From positions 62,001 through 126,000 of the forward strand of contig CP031518.1 of NCBI GenBank assembly GCA_017161305.1: a stretch of 64,000 nt of DNA, read 5' to 3'. This document shows, in pieces, positions 41,535 through 48,870 of this stretch; the stretch's first letter is position 1; each line of letters opens with the position of its first letter. This stretch comes from Treponema ruminis. Lineage in GTDB: Bacteria; Spirochaetota; Spirochaetia; Treponematales; Treponemataceae. Below the pieces are notes generated by a model that was given only the letters and a program-made list of their open reading frames with translations, did not search any database and was not told the DNA's origin. Position numbers and translations under genes: made by a program.

Positions 41535-44030
41535 ATGAATCCTGAACTTTCCAATCTTCCGATATATCCGTATCTTGACCAGATTTGTGATACTCTGAAA
41601 TCTTCTGAATCTCGTTTTCTCGTTCTTACTGCTGAAACAGCTGCTGGAAAATCTACTGCAGTTCCTCTTGCTTTGCTGGAACATTTTGATGGAAAGATTT
41701 TGATGCTTGAACCTCGTCGTCTTGCAGCGAGTGCGATTGCGGACAGGCTTTCGGATTTGCTTGGCGAGGAAACTGGCGGAACGGTGGGTTACAGGCTTCA
41801 TCTTGACTCAAAAGTTTCGGCACGGACTCGGCTTGAAGTTATTACAGAGGCAATTTTGACAAGGCGCTTGCAGGTTGATCCGCTTTTGGAAGATGTGAAT
41901 GTGATTGTTCTGGATGAGTTTCACGAGCGTTCGATTCATTCTGATCTGGCACTTGCTTTCTTAAAAGAGACGATGCAGCTTCGCGATGATTTGTTTGTAA
42001 TCGTGATGAGTGCAACTATTAACTATCGTTCGATAGCAGAATACTTGGGTTGTAAGGAAAAACCAGCACCTGTTATGCAGATTCCAGGGCGTCAGTTCCC
42101 GGTTGAGATTGAATACAAGCCGAACTTGAGCGTTGCGGATGCGATTTTGGAAGAATTAAAAACTAACGATAGTTATAAAAAGAATCCACAAAACGAAAGA
42201 TTTATTCTTGAAAAAAACTCAAAGTTTCGCTCAGATACAATTCTTTGCTTTTTGCCTGGCATTTATGAAATTCGAAAAACAAAAGCTGAGCTTGAAGAAA
42301 AACTAACTTCCGATAGTTCAATAGAAATTCTGATTCTTCATTCTTCCGTGCCTTTGGGTGAGCAGCGAAAGATTCTTCGTCCGTGTTCAGTGGATTCTCC
42401 TCGCCGTGTGATTCTTTCCTCTGCAATTGCGGAAACTTCACTCACTGTTCCCGGCGTTACGATTGTCGTGGATTCTGGACTTTGCCGTGTGAATAAAATG
42501 AATGTTGCTCTTGGGATGGAACACCTTGTGACTGAGAACGAAAGCCTTTTCAGTGCAGAGCAGCGTGCGGGGCGTGCTGGTCGAGTTGCTGCCGGAAAAT
42601 GTGTTCGTTTGTGGGGTGAGCATGATGTGCGGCTGGAGCAAAATCAGCCTGAAATCTTGCGTGCCGATTTGACAGGGCTTGTGCTTGAATGTGCCGAATG
42701 GGGAGCGGGTGAAATTGAAAAACTAGACTGGCTTACCCGGCCTAATGAATCTGCCTGGAATGCAGCGAAGTTTTTGCTAGAAAATCTGGATTGTCTTGAA
42801 ATTCATGAAGATTCACTCGGTATAAAATCTACACGAATTACCGAAAAAGGAAAGGCTGTTTTGAAGCTTGGTCTCCATCCCCGGTTTGCCTGTGTGGCTC
42901 TTGCGGGCGGAGCGGAATCGGTTCTTCCTTTTTCGGAATATGCCAAAGCAAGCCCGGAGCGGCAGAAGATTTTCTTGAATGATTTGAAACGTCGATTGAA
43001 AGGATTGAATGCCTCGCAAGAATGTGCGGAAAAAGCCGGTAAATCTCCTGTTTTATCAGGTTTTCCTGACAGAATTGCCAGAATTTCTCCTGAGACACAA
43101 GCGAATGCTGATCGTGCTGAATATCAGTTTCCGAGCGGGCGGAAGGCCTGGCTTAGCCGTGAGCTTCTTTCTCAGGCTCGGCTTTCTTCCTTTCCGATCT
43201 GGCTTGTTGCGCCTGAAGTTGATGCCGGGGAACGGACTGGAAAAATCTATTCTTTTGAGGCGCTTTCTGAAAATCAGGCCGAAGAGTTTTTGAAGAATCA
43301 TGCGAAGTCTGAAATAAGAACGGAATTTGTAGGACTAACGAACGGAAGCGATTTCAAAAATCTTTCGATTCAGAAAAAGGAAGTTCTGGCTTACGGCGCG
43401 ATTATAATCAAGGAAAAGAAACTGCCGCCTTCGGAAGAAGACTTTGCGTTGGCACTTTGTGACCTTGTCGGCAAAAAAGGCCTGGATTCACTACCGCTCG
43501 ATAGCAAAATTTCAGATTTTCTGCTGAGAACCGAGTTTTACATCAAAAATCAGCCAGAAAATGAACGTTCTGAACTTGTTTCAGATTCTGAATTGCAGAA
43601 AAAGTTTAATTCTCTTGCGAAAAATGCGAAAGAATGGTTACGACCGTTCGTTAAGTCACAAAAAATCAACGCCCAGGACATTTATGATGCCCTTTACTGG
43701 TATCTTGACGGAGCTGAAATCGATTCAAAAGTTCCCCTGCAGCTCACTCTGGCTAACGGACGGAAGCGTAAAATCAAGTATGAAAAGAAAGCGGACGGAA
43801 AGATACAGCCCGCACTGGAAATAATAATCCAGCAGATTTTCGGCTGCTTTGAGACCCCGAAGATTTTGGGAACGCCGGTTCTGCTCAAACTCCTTTCTCC
43901 TGCAAGCCGTCCACTTCAAATCACCGATGACCTTGAGCATTTCTGGACCGGTGCATGGATTGAAATCTGTAAGGAAATGAAAGGCCGCTACCCCAAGCAC
44001 AACTGGGATTACCGAATTTGTGAAGAATAA
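41535..44030 (+). CDS. hrpB: ATP-dependent RNA helicase HrpB
   Basis: 831 residues, full length. A DEAH-family helicase with ETAAGKST (motif I), DEFHERS (motif II), MSATI (motif III) and the C-terminal RecA part with SSAIAETSLTVPGV and EQRAGRAGRV, then the HrpB-specific C-terminal domain. Role in bacteria is uncertain; it is probably an RNA remodeller. TATAAT (41521-41526) lies 8 nt before the ATG with no ribosome site, so the message is probably leaderless. Carries two exact 14-bp palindromes. Confidence 0.92.
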   Translation: MNPELSNLPIYPYLDQICDTLKSSESRFLVLTAETAAGKSTAVPLALLEHFDGKILMLEPRRLAASAIADRLSDLLGEETGGTVGYRLHLDSKVSARTRLEVITEAILTRRLQVDPLLEDVNVIVLDEFHERSIHSDLALAFLKETMQLRDDLFVIVMSATINYRSIAEYLGCKEKPAPVMQIPGRQFPVEIEYKPNLSVADAILEELKTNDSYKKNPQNERFILEKNSKFRSDTILCFLPGIYEIRKTKAELEEKLTSDSSIEILILHSSVPLGEQRKILRPCSVDSPRRVILSSAIAETSLTVPGVTIVVDSGLCRVNKMNVALGMEHLVTENESLFSAEQRAGRAGRVAAGKCVRLWGEHDVRLEQNQPEILRADLTGLVLECAEWGAGEIEKLDWLTRPNESAWNAAKFLLENLDCLEIHEDSLGIKSTRITEKGKAVLKLGLHPRFACVALAGGAESVLPFSEYAKASPERQKIFLNDLKRRLKGLNASQECAEKAGKSPVLSGFPDRIARISPETQANADRAEYQFPSGRKAWLSRELLSQARLSSFPIWLVAPEVDAGERTGKIYSFEALSENQAEEFLKNHAKSEIRTEFVGLTNGSDFKNLSIQKKEVLAYGAIIIKEKKLPPSEEDFALALCDLVGKKGLDSLPLDSKISDFLLRTEFYIKNQPENERSELVSDSELQKKFNSLAKNAKEWLRPFVKSQKINAQDIYDALYWYLDGAEIDSKVPLQLTLANGRKRKIKYEKKADGKIQPALEIIIQQIFGCFETPKILGTPVLLKLLSPASRPLQITDDLEHFWTGAWIEICKEMKGRYPKHNWDYRICEE
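42161..42174. repeat. 14-bp palindrome AACTAACGATAGTT
   Basis: Exact consensus match in hrpB, encoding Thr-Asn-Asp-Ser, the reverse complement of the copy in queH. Confidence 0.7.
42305..42318. repeat. 14-bp palindrome AACTTCCGATAGTT
   Basis: Exact consensus match in hrpB, 144 bp after the previous one, in the same codon phase (Thr-Ser-Asp-Ser). Confidence 0.65.
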
Positions 44031-44083
44031 CACTTAGTGCTATAATTTTCCTCAAGTAAAAATAGATTTTCGGGGGGCAATAT

Positions 44084-45013
44084 ATGAAAATCGTTATTAT
44101 CGGTGCCGGTGCAATGGGATGCCTTTACGGAGCATATCTCAGCCGCAATCATGAAGTCATCATGCTTGACAGTTTTGACAAGCAGGTTGAAGCAATCAAT
44201 CAGAACGGAATAACAGTCCTTGAGGAAGACGGCAGGGAAGAAAATTTCAAGAACGTAAAGGCCTGCATTTCCGGAGAATACAAGGAAGCTGCTGATCTGG
44301 TCGTCGTTTTCGTAAAGTCAACCTTCACCGAAGACGCGCTTCGTGACAATAAAAAACTTTTTGGCGATAAAACCCTCGTAATGACACTTCAGAACGGTGC
44401 CGGAAATGACCGCAAAATCGCAAAATACGTCAACAAAAAGAACATCATCATTGGAACAAGCAAGCACAATTCCGTAAACATGGGCGGCGGAAAAGTCCGA
44501 CACAGCGGAAGCGGCGAAACGACAATCGGAAGCAATCTCGAAAACAACAAGAACCTCGACAAAATCCAGGCAATCCTCGAAGAATGCGGCTTTAAGGTCG
44601 AAAAGACGAACGACATTCAGCGGGTAATCTGGAGCAAGCTTTTCGTAAACCTTTCAATCAATACATTCACGGCAATTACGCGAGCTCCAATCGGCTCAAT
44701 GATAGAAAACAAGTACGCCTGGGACTTTGCAGAAAAAATGATTTGTGAGGCAGTAGACGTAGCCGAAGCCGACGGAACCCATTTTTCATACCGGGAAGTG
44801 CTCAACATGGTTCATCATGTGTGCGAAGACGCCGGCAAAGGCTATTCATCAATGAGCCAGGACGTAATGAACTGCCGCCTGACCGAAATCGACGCAATCA
44901 ACGGCGCCATCGTCGAGCAGGCAAAACTCTACAACGTAAAAGTCCATTACAATTCGCTGATAGTAGACTTGATCCACGCAATCGAAGGGGCGTACAGGTA
45001 TCACAAGGAATAG
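44084..45013 (+). CDS. panE: 2-dehydropantoate 2-reductase
   Basis: 309 residues, the normal length. The Rossmann motif GAGAMGCLYGAYL opens the protein. VKSTFTEDAL, MTLQNGAGND and the C-terminal KLFVNLSINTFTAI region with its catalytic lysine fit ketopantoate reductase, the NADPH step of pantothenate synthesis. Paralogues with other 2-keto substrates exist, so the exact role is likely, not certain. GGGGGGC precedes the ATG. A GC-rich repeat follows the stop. Confidence 0.82.
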   Translation: MKIVIIGAGAMGCLYGAYLSRNHEVIMLDSFDKQVEAINQNGITVLEEDGREENFKNVKACISGEYKEAADLVVVFVKSTFTEDALRDNKKLFGDKTLVMTLQNGAGNDRKIAKYVNKKNIIIGTSKHNSVNMGGGKVRHSGSGETTIGSNLENNKNLDKIQAILEECGFKVEKTNDIQRVIWSKLFVNLSINTFTAITRAPIGSMIENKYAWDFAEKMICEAVDVAEADGTHFSYREVLNMVHHVCEDAGKGYSSMSQDVMNCRLTEIDAINGAIVEQAKLYNVKVHYNSLIVDLIHAIEGAYRYHKE

Positions 45014-45102
45014 GGGGAAGGGGGAAGTTTCCCCCTCGCTCCAACCGCTTCGCGGTTTCCGCTACCCCCTCTGCGGGGATTCCCCGCAACGCCCCAGTTC
45101 TT
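45014..45102. repeat. GC-rich palindromic intergenic repeat
   Basis: Contains GGGGGAAGTTTCCCCC, AACCGCTTCGCGGTT and TGCGGGGATTCCCCGCA hairpins in series, between two convergent genes. Shares long blocks with the second insertion in the Uup-type gene. May act as a two-way terminator. Confidence 0.7.
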
Positions 45103-45141
45103 TCTCTTTAGTAATTGTGTTTGGTTTTATTCTTTTCTGGA

Positions 45142-46002
45142 TTATCTAATAAAATCTGAGTTTATGTAGATTCTATTTTCATCATAACGATAAACACTTT
45201 TGGAGGTAAAGTTTTCTCCATTTTTATTCCCGGTAGAATTTGTCTCAATAATAGTATATTCTCCATTTTTTAGAAAACTTAATTGTTCAGATAAACCTGG
45301 GTTTTCTTTTACAAGATTAGTTATAAATTCTGTAATATCGATTTCATGTTCTTTGTTATACTTTACATTTCTGTATTTTTCAAAACTATAAATACTTTTA
45401 TAAAGAAGCGAATTTGTTGTTTCAACATATACATCTCCATTATAGGTGTATGAATTGTTAAATACTTTTAAGACAGGTGTTTCTATTTCTTTTTCTTCTG
45501 AATTTTGAACACTTTTGAATTTTATATCATTTGCGATAGTATATGTTTTAAAAAATAAGTATTCTGCGGTCTCAACATTTAATAATTTAACCGTAAGTAC
45601 ATAGTCATTACCTAAGTTTTCAATTTTTCCGACAACCAATGCTTGTGCACCAATTTTTTTGCAAAGTGAAACTGCAGTCTCATCATCAACATATCCAGAA
45701 TACTGAAATTCAGATTCTCTTTCTAATTTATCAAATTCATCTCTTGAAACAATTATGAGCTTGTTGTTTTGATCTACTTCCATAATATCTGAAATAAGTT
45801 TTTCTTTAATATAGCTACCAAGCTTTTTTGAATCTGCCTTAAAATCAAGGACAGCAATGGATGTGTTTTTTTGAAGAGTAAAAACTATAGACTCACTTAT
45901 AGAATTAATTATGGTATCTAAATTTGATTTTTTGGCAAAAAGTTCTGGTAAAAAAAAGACAAAACAAATGAGGAGAATAAATTTTTTTTTAATTGTAAAC
46001 AT
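45142..46002 (-). CDS. Exported CsgG/TolB-N-like protein
   Basis: 286 residues from ATG 46002, which follows AAGAGAC and lies 10 bp after the upstream stop. A signal peptide (KKKFILLICFVFFLPELFAK) precedes a domain resembling the CsgG/LpoB/TolB-N fold: SIAVLDFKADSKKLGSYIKEKLISDIM, IIVSRDEFDKLERE, then GAQALVVGKIENLGNDYVLTVKLLNVETAE. Treponemes carry many such proteins, of unknown function. The C-terminal third is unassigned. AT-rich relative to the surroundings; two-gene operon with the next entry. Confidence 0.72.
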   Translation of the reverse strand: MFTIKKKFILLICFVFFLPELFAKKSNLDTIINSISESIVFTLQKNTSIAVLDFKADSKKLGSYIKEKLISDIMEVDQNNKLIIVSRDEFDKLERESEFQYSGYVDDETAVSLCKKIGAQALVVGKIENLGNDYVLTVKLLNVETAEYLFFKTYTIANDIKFKSVQNSEEKEIETPVLKVFNNSYTYNGDVYVETTNSLLYKSIYSFEKYRNVKYNKEHEIDITEFITNLVKENPGLSEQLSFLKNGEYTIIETNSTGNKNGENFTSKSVYRYDENRIYINSDFIR

Positions 46003-46012
46003 TTTAAGTCTC

Positions 46013-46420
46013 TTACCAATCTTCATAAGGTAAAATTTCAATATACAAATCATTAAATTTACAATACATGTTTAATGTGTACTTTTTTCCACTTTTCGAT
46101 TCTACTTTTACAAGGTCGACTTGATTCCAATCAAATTCTTCTTTTGACTTTTTCTTTTCACCGTTTTTTAGAGTGCATGTCATATATGTAGCAAAGCGAT
46201 CTTCGTTTTGAACTTTAGAATCTAGAGAAAAAGAAAATGCATCTGCATTGGCAGATGTTCTTGAACCTCTTGGAACTCTGATTTTTATTCTAAAAGTATC
46301 GTCATTTCCTGATTTATTTATCAAGACCATGTAATCTCTTGCGTTAGAGATTAAACCATATTCTTGAGCGAAGAAAGACGAAGAAAGAACAAAAAATAGC
46401 AAAAATAAAATTTTTTTCAT
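46013..46420 (-). CDS. Small secreted hypothetical protein
   Basis: 135 residues from ATG 46420, the point where a signal peptide begins (MKKILFLLFFVLSSSFFAQ) and 7 nt after GGAG; the frame extends four codons further but without a site. The mature part is a small beta-rich, basic domain with no recognised family. Located upstream of the CsgG-like gene with a 10-bp gap, so the two are probably co-expressed. Confidence 0.65.
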   Translation of the reverse strand: MKKILFLLFFVLSSSFFAQEYGLISNARDYMVLINKSGNDDTFRIKIRVPRGSRTSANADAFSFSLDSKVQNEDRFATYMTCTLKNGEKKKSKEEFDWNQVDLVKVESKSGKKYTLNMYCKFNDLYIEILPYEDW

Positions 46421-46512
46421 TAGAGGCTCCATGAAAAATACAGATTTTCAAATCTTATATTATTGATTTGATAAAGAATCAAACATTTTATATTTATTTA
46501 AACAAATACAAT

Positions 46513-46550
46513 ATATTTGAAATTTTGACAATATCTAAAGTTTCAAATAT
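46513..46550. promoter_or_regulatory. Inverted repeat around the XRE-gene promoter
   Basis: ATATTTGAAA (46513-46522) and TTTCAAATAT (46541-46550) form a perfect 10-bp dyad. A TTGACA -35 box (46525-46530) lies between the arms and the right arm overlaps the likely -10. A natural operator for the XRE regulator that follows. Confidence 0.55.
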
Positions 46551-46594
46551 TTGAGATTGTAAAAATAAATTAAAAAATATCGCATAGTTACAAT

Positions 46595-46936
46595 ATGAAT
46601 TCTTTTGCAATCCGAGAGATTTTTGCAAATAATCTTCGCTTTTTTCGAAAAAGTCATAATCCCCCATTTACGCAGGAAAAACTTTCTGAATTGGTTGGGA
46701 AAAATCAAAATTATATAGGATTAATCGAAAAGGGGAAAAGTTCTCCGCCTTTGGAAATGATTGCTTTGATTGCTGAAAAATTAGAAATAGAACCTAGTTT
46801 ATTACTTGAAGAAAAAGCTTCACTTGATAATTTGAAAAGCTTTAACAAGGAAGACTTAATAACAGAATTGTCTTCAAAGATTGTAGCAAATTTGCAAAGT
46901 TCTATTACAAATGAAATTCGAAATGCTTTAAAATAA
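46595..46936 (+). CDS. XRE-family HTH regulator
   Basis: 113 residues. The N-terminal XRE domain (about 8-70) reads FTQEKLSELVGKNQNYIGLIEKGKSSPPLEMIALIAEKLEIEP, with a clear helix-turn-helix. The C-terminal 40 residues are helical and may form the dimer. No ribosome site precedes the ATG. Probably a repressor of its own gene through the dyad upstream, and possibly of the divergent secreted-protein genes. Lies in an AT-rich patch with the VapBC pair. Confidence 0.85.
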   Translation: MNSFAIREIFANNLRFFRKSHNPPFTQEKLSELVGKNQNYIGLIEKGKSSPPLEMIALIAEKLEIEPSLLLEEKASLDNLKSFNKEDLITELSSKIVANLQSSITNEIRNALK

Positions 46937-46988
46937 TACATAACAGGTTTTAATCAATTATAAATTACTAAAATAGCTGTGTTTTACA

Positions 46989-47011
46989 ACAAATTGTGGT
47001 ATACTATTTGT
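46989..47011. promoter_or_regulatory. VapBC promoter with dyad centred on the -10 box
   Basis: ACAAAT (46989-46994) and ATTTGT (47006-47011) flank the extended -10 TGGTATACT (47000-47005 is TATACT). A repressor bound here would cover the promoter, as expected of antitoxin autoregulation. Confidence 0.5.
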
Positions 47012-47026
47012 AACGGAGGTGTGTGT

Positions 47027-47248
47027 ATGAGTGGTGCACTTGCTTATGTACAGAATCAGATTCTTGAATTCTCATTAGAAGAGCAGCTTTATTTACTGGC
47101 ATATATTGCAAATAATGTTAATAAAAAAAATAAAGCAAAACATACTTCTGCCAAAAAAAAGTCCTATTTCGGTGCGCTCAAAAATAAAATAAGTTATATT
47201 GCTCCTGATTTTGATGAACCCCTTGCGGATTTTGCGGAGTACATGTAA
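47027..47248 (+). CDS. VapB-type antitoxin (DUF2281-like)
   Basis: 73 residues from ATG 47027, after GGAGGTG; an upstream frame to 46979 runs through the promoter and is not used. The N-terminal helices (ALAYVQNQILEFSLEEQLYLLAYIANNV) resemble DUF2281-type antitoxins, and the C-terminal part, including acidic DFDEPLADFAEYM, would wrap the toxin. The stop overlaps the toxin ATG by one base (TAATG), the usual coupling of antitoxin and toxin. Confidence 0.78.
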   Translation: MSGALAYVQNQILEFSLEEQLYLLAYIANNVNKKNKAKHTSAKKKSYFGALKNKISYIAPDFDEPLADFAEYM

Positions 47249-47625
47249 TGAAATATTTGCTTGATACACATGCAATTCTTTGGTATGCACAAGGAAATAA
47301 TGAACTTTCAGAAAAAGCCCGCTCTATTATGGAATCAGAAGAATGTTTTTATAGCATGGCTTCTCTTTGGGAAATTGCTATTAAACAAAAATTAGGAAAA
47401 CTTGATGAAACACTTGCTATTACAGAATTAGATGAATTATGTAGGGACGCAGGTTTTATACAAATACCAATGACTTCTTCTCATGTCGAAAAGACAAAAA
47501 CTCTTGATTTTATTCATCGTGATCCGTTTGACCGCCTTATTATTGCACTTGCACAGTCAGAAAATCTTACGATAATTACGCGAGATACAATAATCCCCAA
47601 ATACGATGTAAAGACTGTTTGGTAA
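47248..47625 (+). CDS. vapC: PIN-domain ribonuclease toxin
   Basis: 125 residues. The acidic PIN active site is present: YLLDTHAILW (first Asp), SLWEIAIKQKLGKL (Glu), HRDPFDRLIIALAQ (Asp pair) and IITRDTIIPKYDV. VapC toxins cut tRNA or rRNA when freed from the antitoxin. Immediately downstream of, and coupled to, the antitoxin. A GC-rich repeat begins 17 bp after its stop. Confidence 0.9.
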   Translation: MKYLLDTHAILWYAQGNNELSEKARSIMESEECFYSMASLWEIAIKQKLGKLDETLAITELDELCRDAGFIQIPMTSSHVEKTKTLDFIHRDPFDRLIIALAQSENLTIITRDTIIPKYDVKTVW

Positions 47626-47642
47626 AAATAATTTTTTGAAAT

Positions 47643-47757
47643 CTTTCCCGCGCCAGGGTATGGAGCCCCGAAGTTGCCAGCTTGCTGGCAATGAGCGTAA
47701 GCGAAGGGCGGAACACCCGCCCCGTCCTTAGGACGAGTGGCGCCCCTCTAAATCCCT
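47643..47757. repeat. GC-rich palindromic intergenic repeat
   Basis: A chain of hairpins: TTGCCAGC/GCTGGCAA (47674-47691), GGGCGG/CCGCCC (47706-47722) and GTCC/GGAC (47724-47734). Fills the gap between convergent vapC and the TRAP receptor gene. Confidence 0.6.
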
Positions 47758-48747
47758 TTATTTAATAATCCCAGCTTCTTTGTAGTATTTTGCGGCTCCG
47801 TCGTGGAGTGGGAGGCCTGCGATGTCTACTACGGCTGCTTCCGGTGTGAGGCCCTTGAGGTTTTTCTGTGCTTCACCGAGTTCTGCGATATGTTCCCAGA
47901 GTGTTTTTGTGAGCTGGTAGACTGTTTCTTCGTCGAGGCTTGTTGATGTGAACATTACCATTTTGATTGCCGAAGTCTGAACGTCAGAGTCCTGTCCCGG
48001 GTAGGTCTGAGCTGGAATCGTGAATTTTGCGTACCACGGATAGTCTTTCTTGAGGCTTGCGATTACGTCATCGCCGATGTTTACGAGATGGCATCCTGCT
48101 GAACATGCCTGGCTGACTGCTGCTGCCGGTGCACCGCTCATAATCCATGCGCCGTCGATTGTTCCGTTCTGGAGCATGTCTGCTGCGTCTCCGAATGCGA
48201 TGTATTCTGCCTGAATGTCGCTTGGATAGTTCATGCCGACTGCGGTGAAGTGGTTTTTGCATTCACCTTCGACTGAAGAACCAGCAGCTGCTACTGCGAA
48301 ATGCTTTCCCCTTACGTCTGCAATCTGTTCGATTCCTGATTTTTTTGTTGCGACGACCTGGTTCGGGTTAAAGTAAAGTCCTGCGATTACGCGCAAGTCC
48401 TTGTTTGCGTTTCCCTTGAAGCTGTCAGTTCCGTTGAAGCTCTGCCAGCAGTTTGATGAAATTGCGATTGAAACCTGTGATTCTCCGTCTGCAATCTGGT
48501 TGAGGTTGTCGATTCCGCCGTTTGAAGCCTGGCTTGAAGCGCTTACGAAGTCAATCTGTGTGTCCCAGAGGTTTGTGATTGCGGCACCGACTGCGTAAAG
48601 TGCGCCGCTTGCTCCCGCTGTCGGGAATTTGATTGTGACTTTCTCGTGTGAGCCAGCTGCGGCTGTTTTCTTTTCATTGCATGAAGCAAGTGAAAGGGCA
48701 AGAATCGTGCCAGCAATGGCAGCGAATACTTTTGTTGTTTTTTTCAT
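47758..48747 (-). CDS. TAXI-family TRAP transporter solute receptor
   Basis: 329 residues from ATG 48747, which follows AAAGGAG. A lipoprotein signal (MKKTTKVFAAIAGTILALSLASC) anchors a periplasmic binding protein of the TAXI group: TIKFPTAGASGALYAVGAAITNLW, VSASSQASNGGIDNLNQIADGE and GKHFAVAAAGSSVEGECKNHFTAVG. Members bind organic acids such as glutamate or dicarboxylates. Downstream of the fused permease gene, separated from it by a GC-rich repeat. Confidence 0.9.
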   Translation of the reverse strand: MKKTTKVFAAIAGTILALSLASCNEKKTAAAGSHEKVTIKFPTAGASGALYAVGAAITNLWDTQIDFVSASSQASNGGIDNLNQIADGESQVSIAISSNCWQSFNGTDSFKGNANKDLRVIAGLYFNPNQVVATKKSGIEQIADVRGKHFAVAAAGSSVEGECKNHFTAVGMNYPSDIQAEYIAFGDAADMLQNGTIDGAWIMSGAPAAAVSQACSAGCHLVNIGDDVIASLKKDYPWYAKFTIPAQTYPGQDSDVQTSAIKMVMFTSTSLDEETVYQLTKTLWEHIAELGEAQKNLKGLTPEAAVVDIAGLPLHDGAAKYYKEAGIIK

Positions 48748-48770
48748 AAAAACTCCTTTTATTTTATTTG

Positions 48771-48870
48771 GGTGCAACCGGCACAAGTGCCGGTCGGGCT
48801 TTCCGGGGTTCCGCTGTTCGCTTCATTGCTTCACTTTGTTCCGCAACGCTTCGCGCCCCTTCAATCCCTT
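48771..48870. repeat. GC-rich repeat within the TRAP operon
   Basis: Starts with the perfect hairpin ACCGGCAC-AA-GTGCCGGT (48777-48794), then a stretch with GGGCTTTCCGGGGTTCCGC and CGCAACGCTTCGCG. Related in its TTTCCGGGGTTC block to 55203-55284. Lies between permease and receptor and runs into the permease 3' end, so it may tune their relative expression. Confidence 0.6.

Noticed and set aside
44321-44500. Riboswitch or T-box control anywhere in the window
   Set aside because: Leaders of the argC, queH, nadE, purA and glgX genes were read for long conserved folds; none showed a recognisable class, and no GEMM-type c-di-GMP aptamer was seen.
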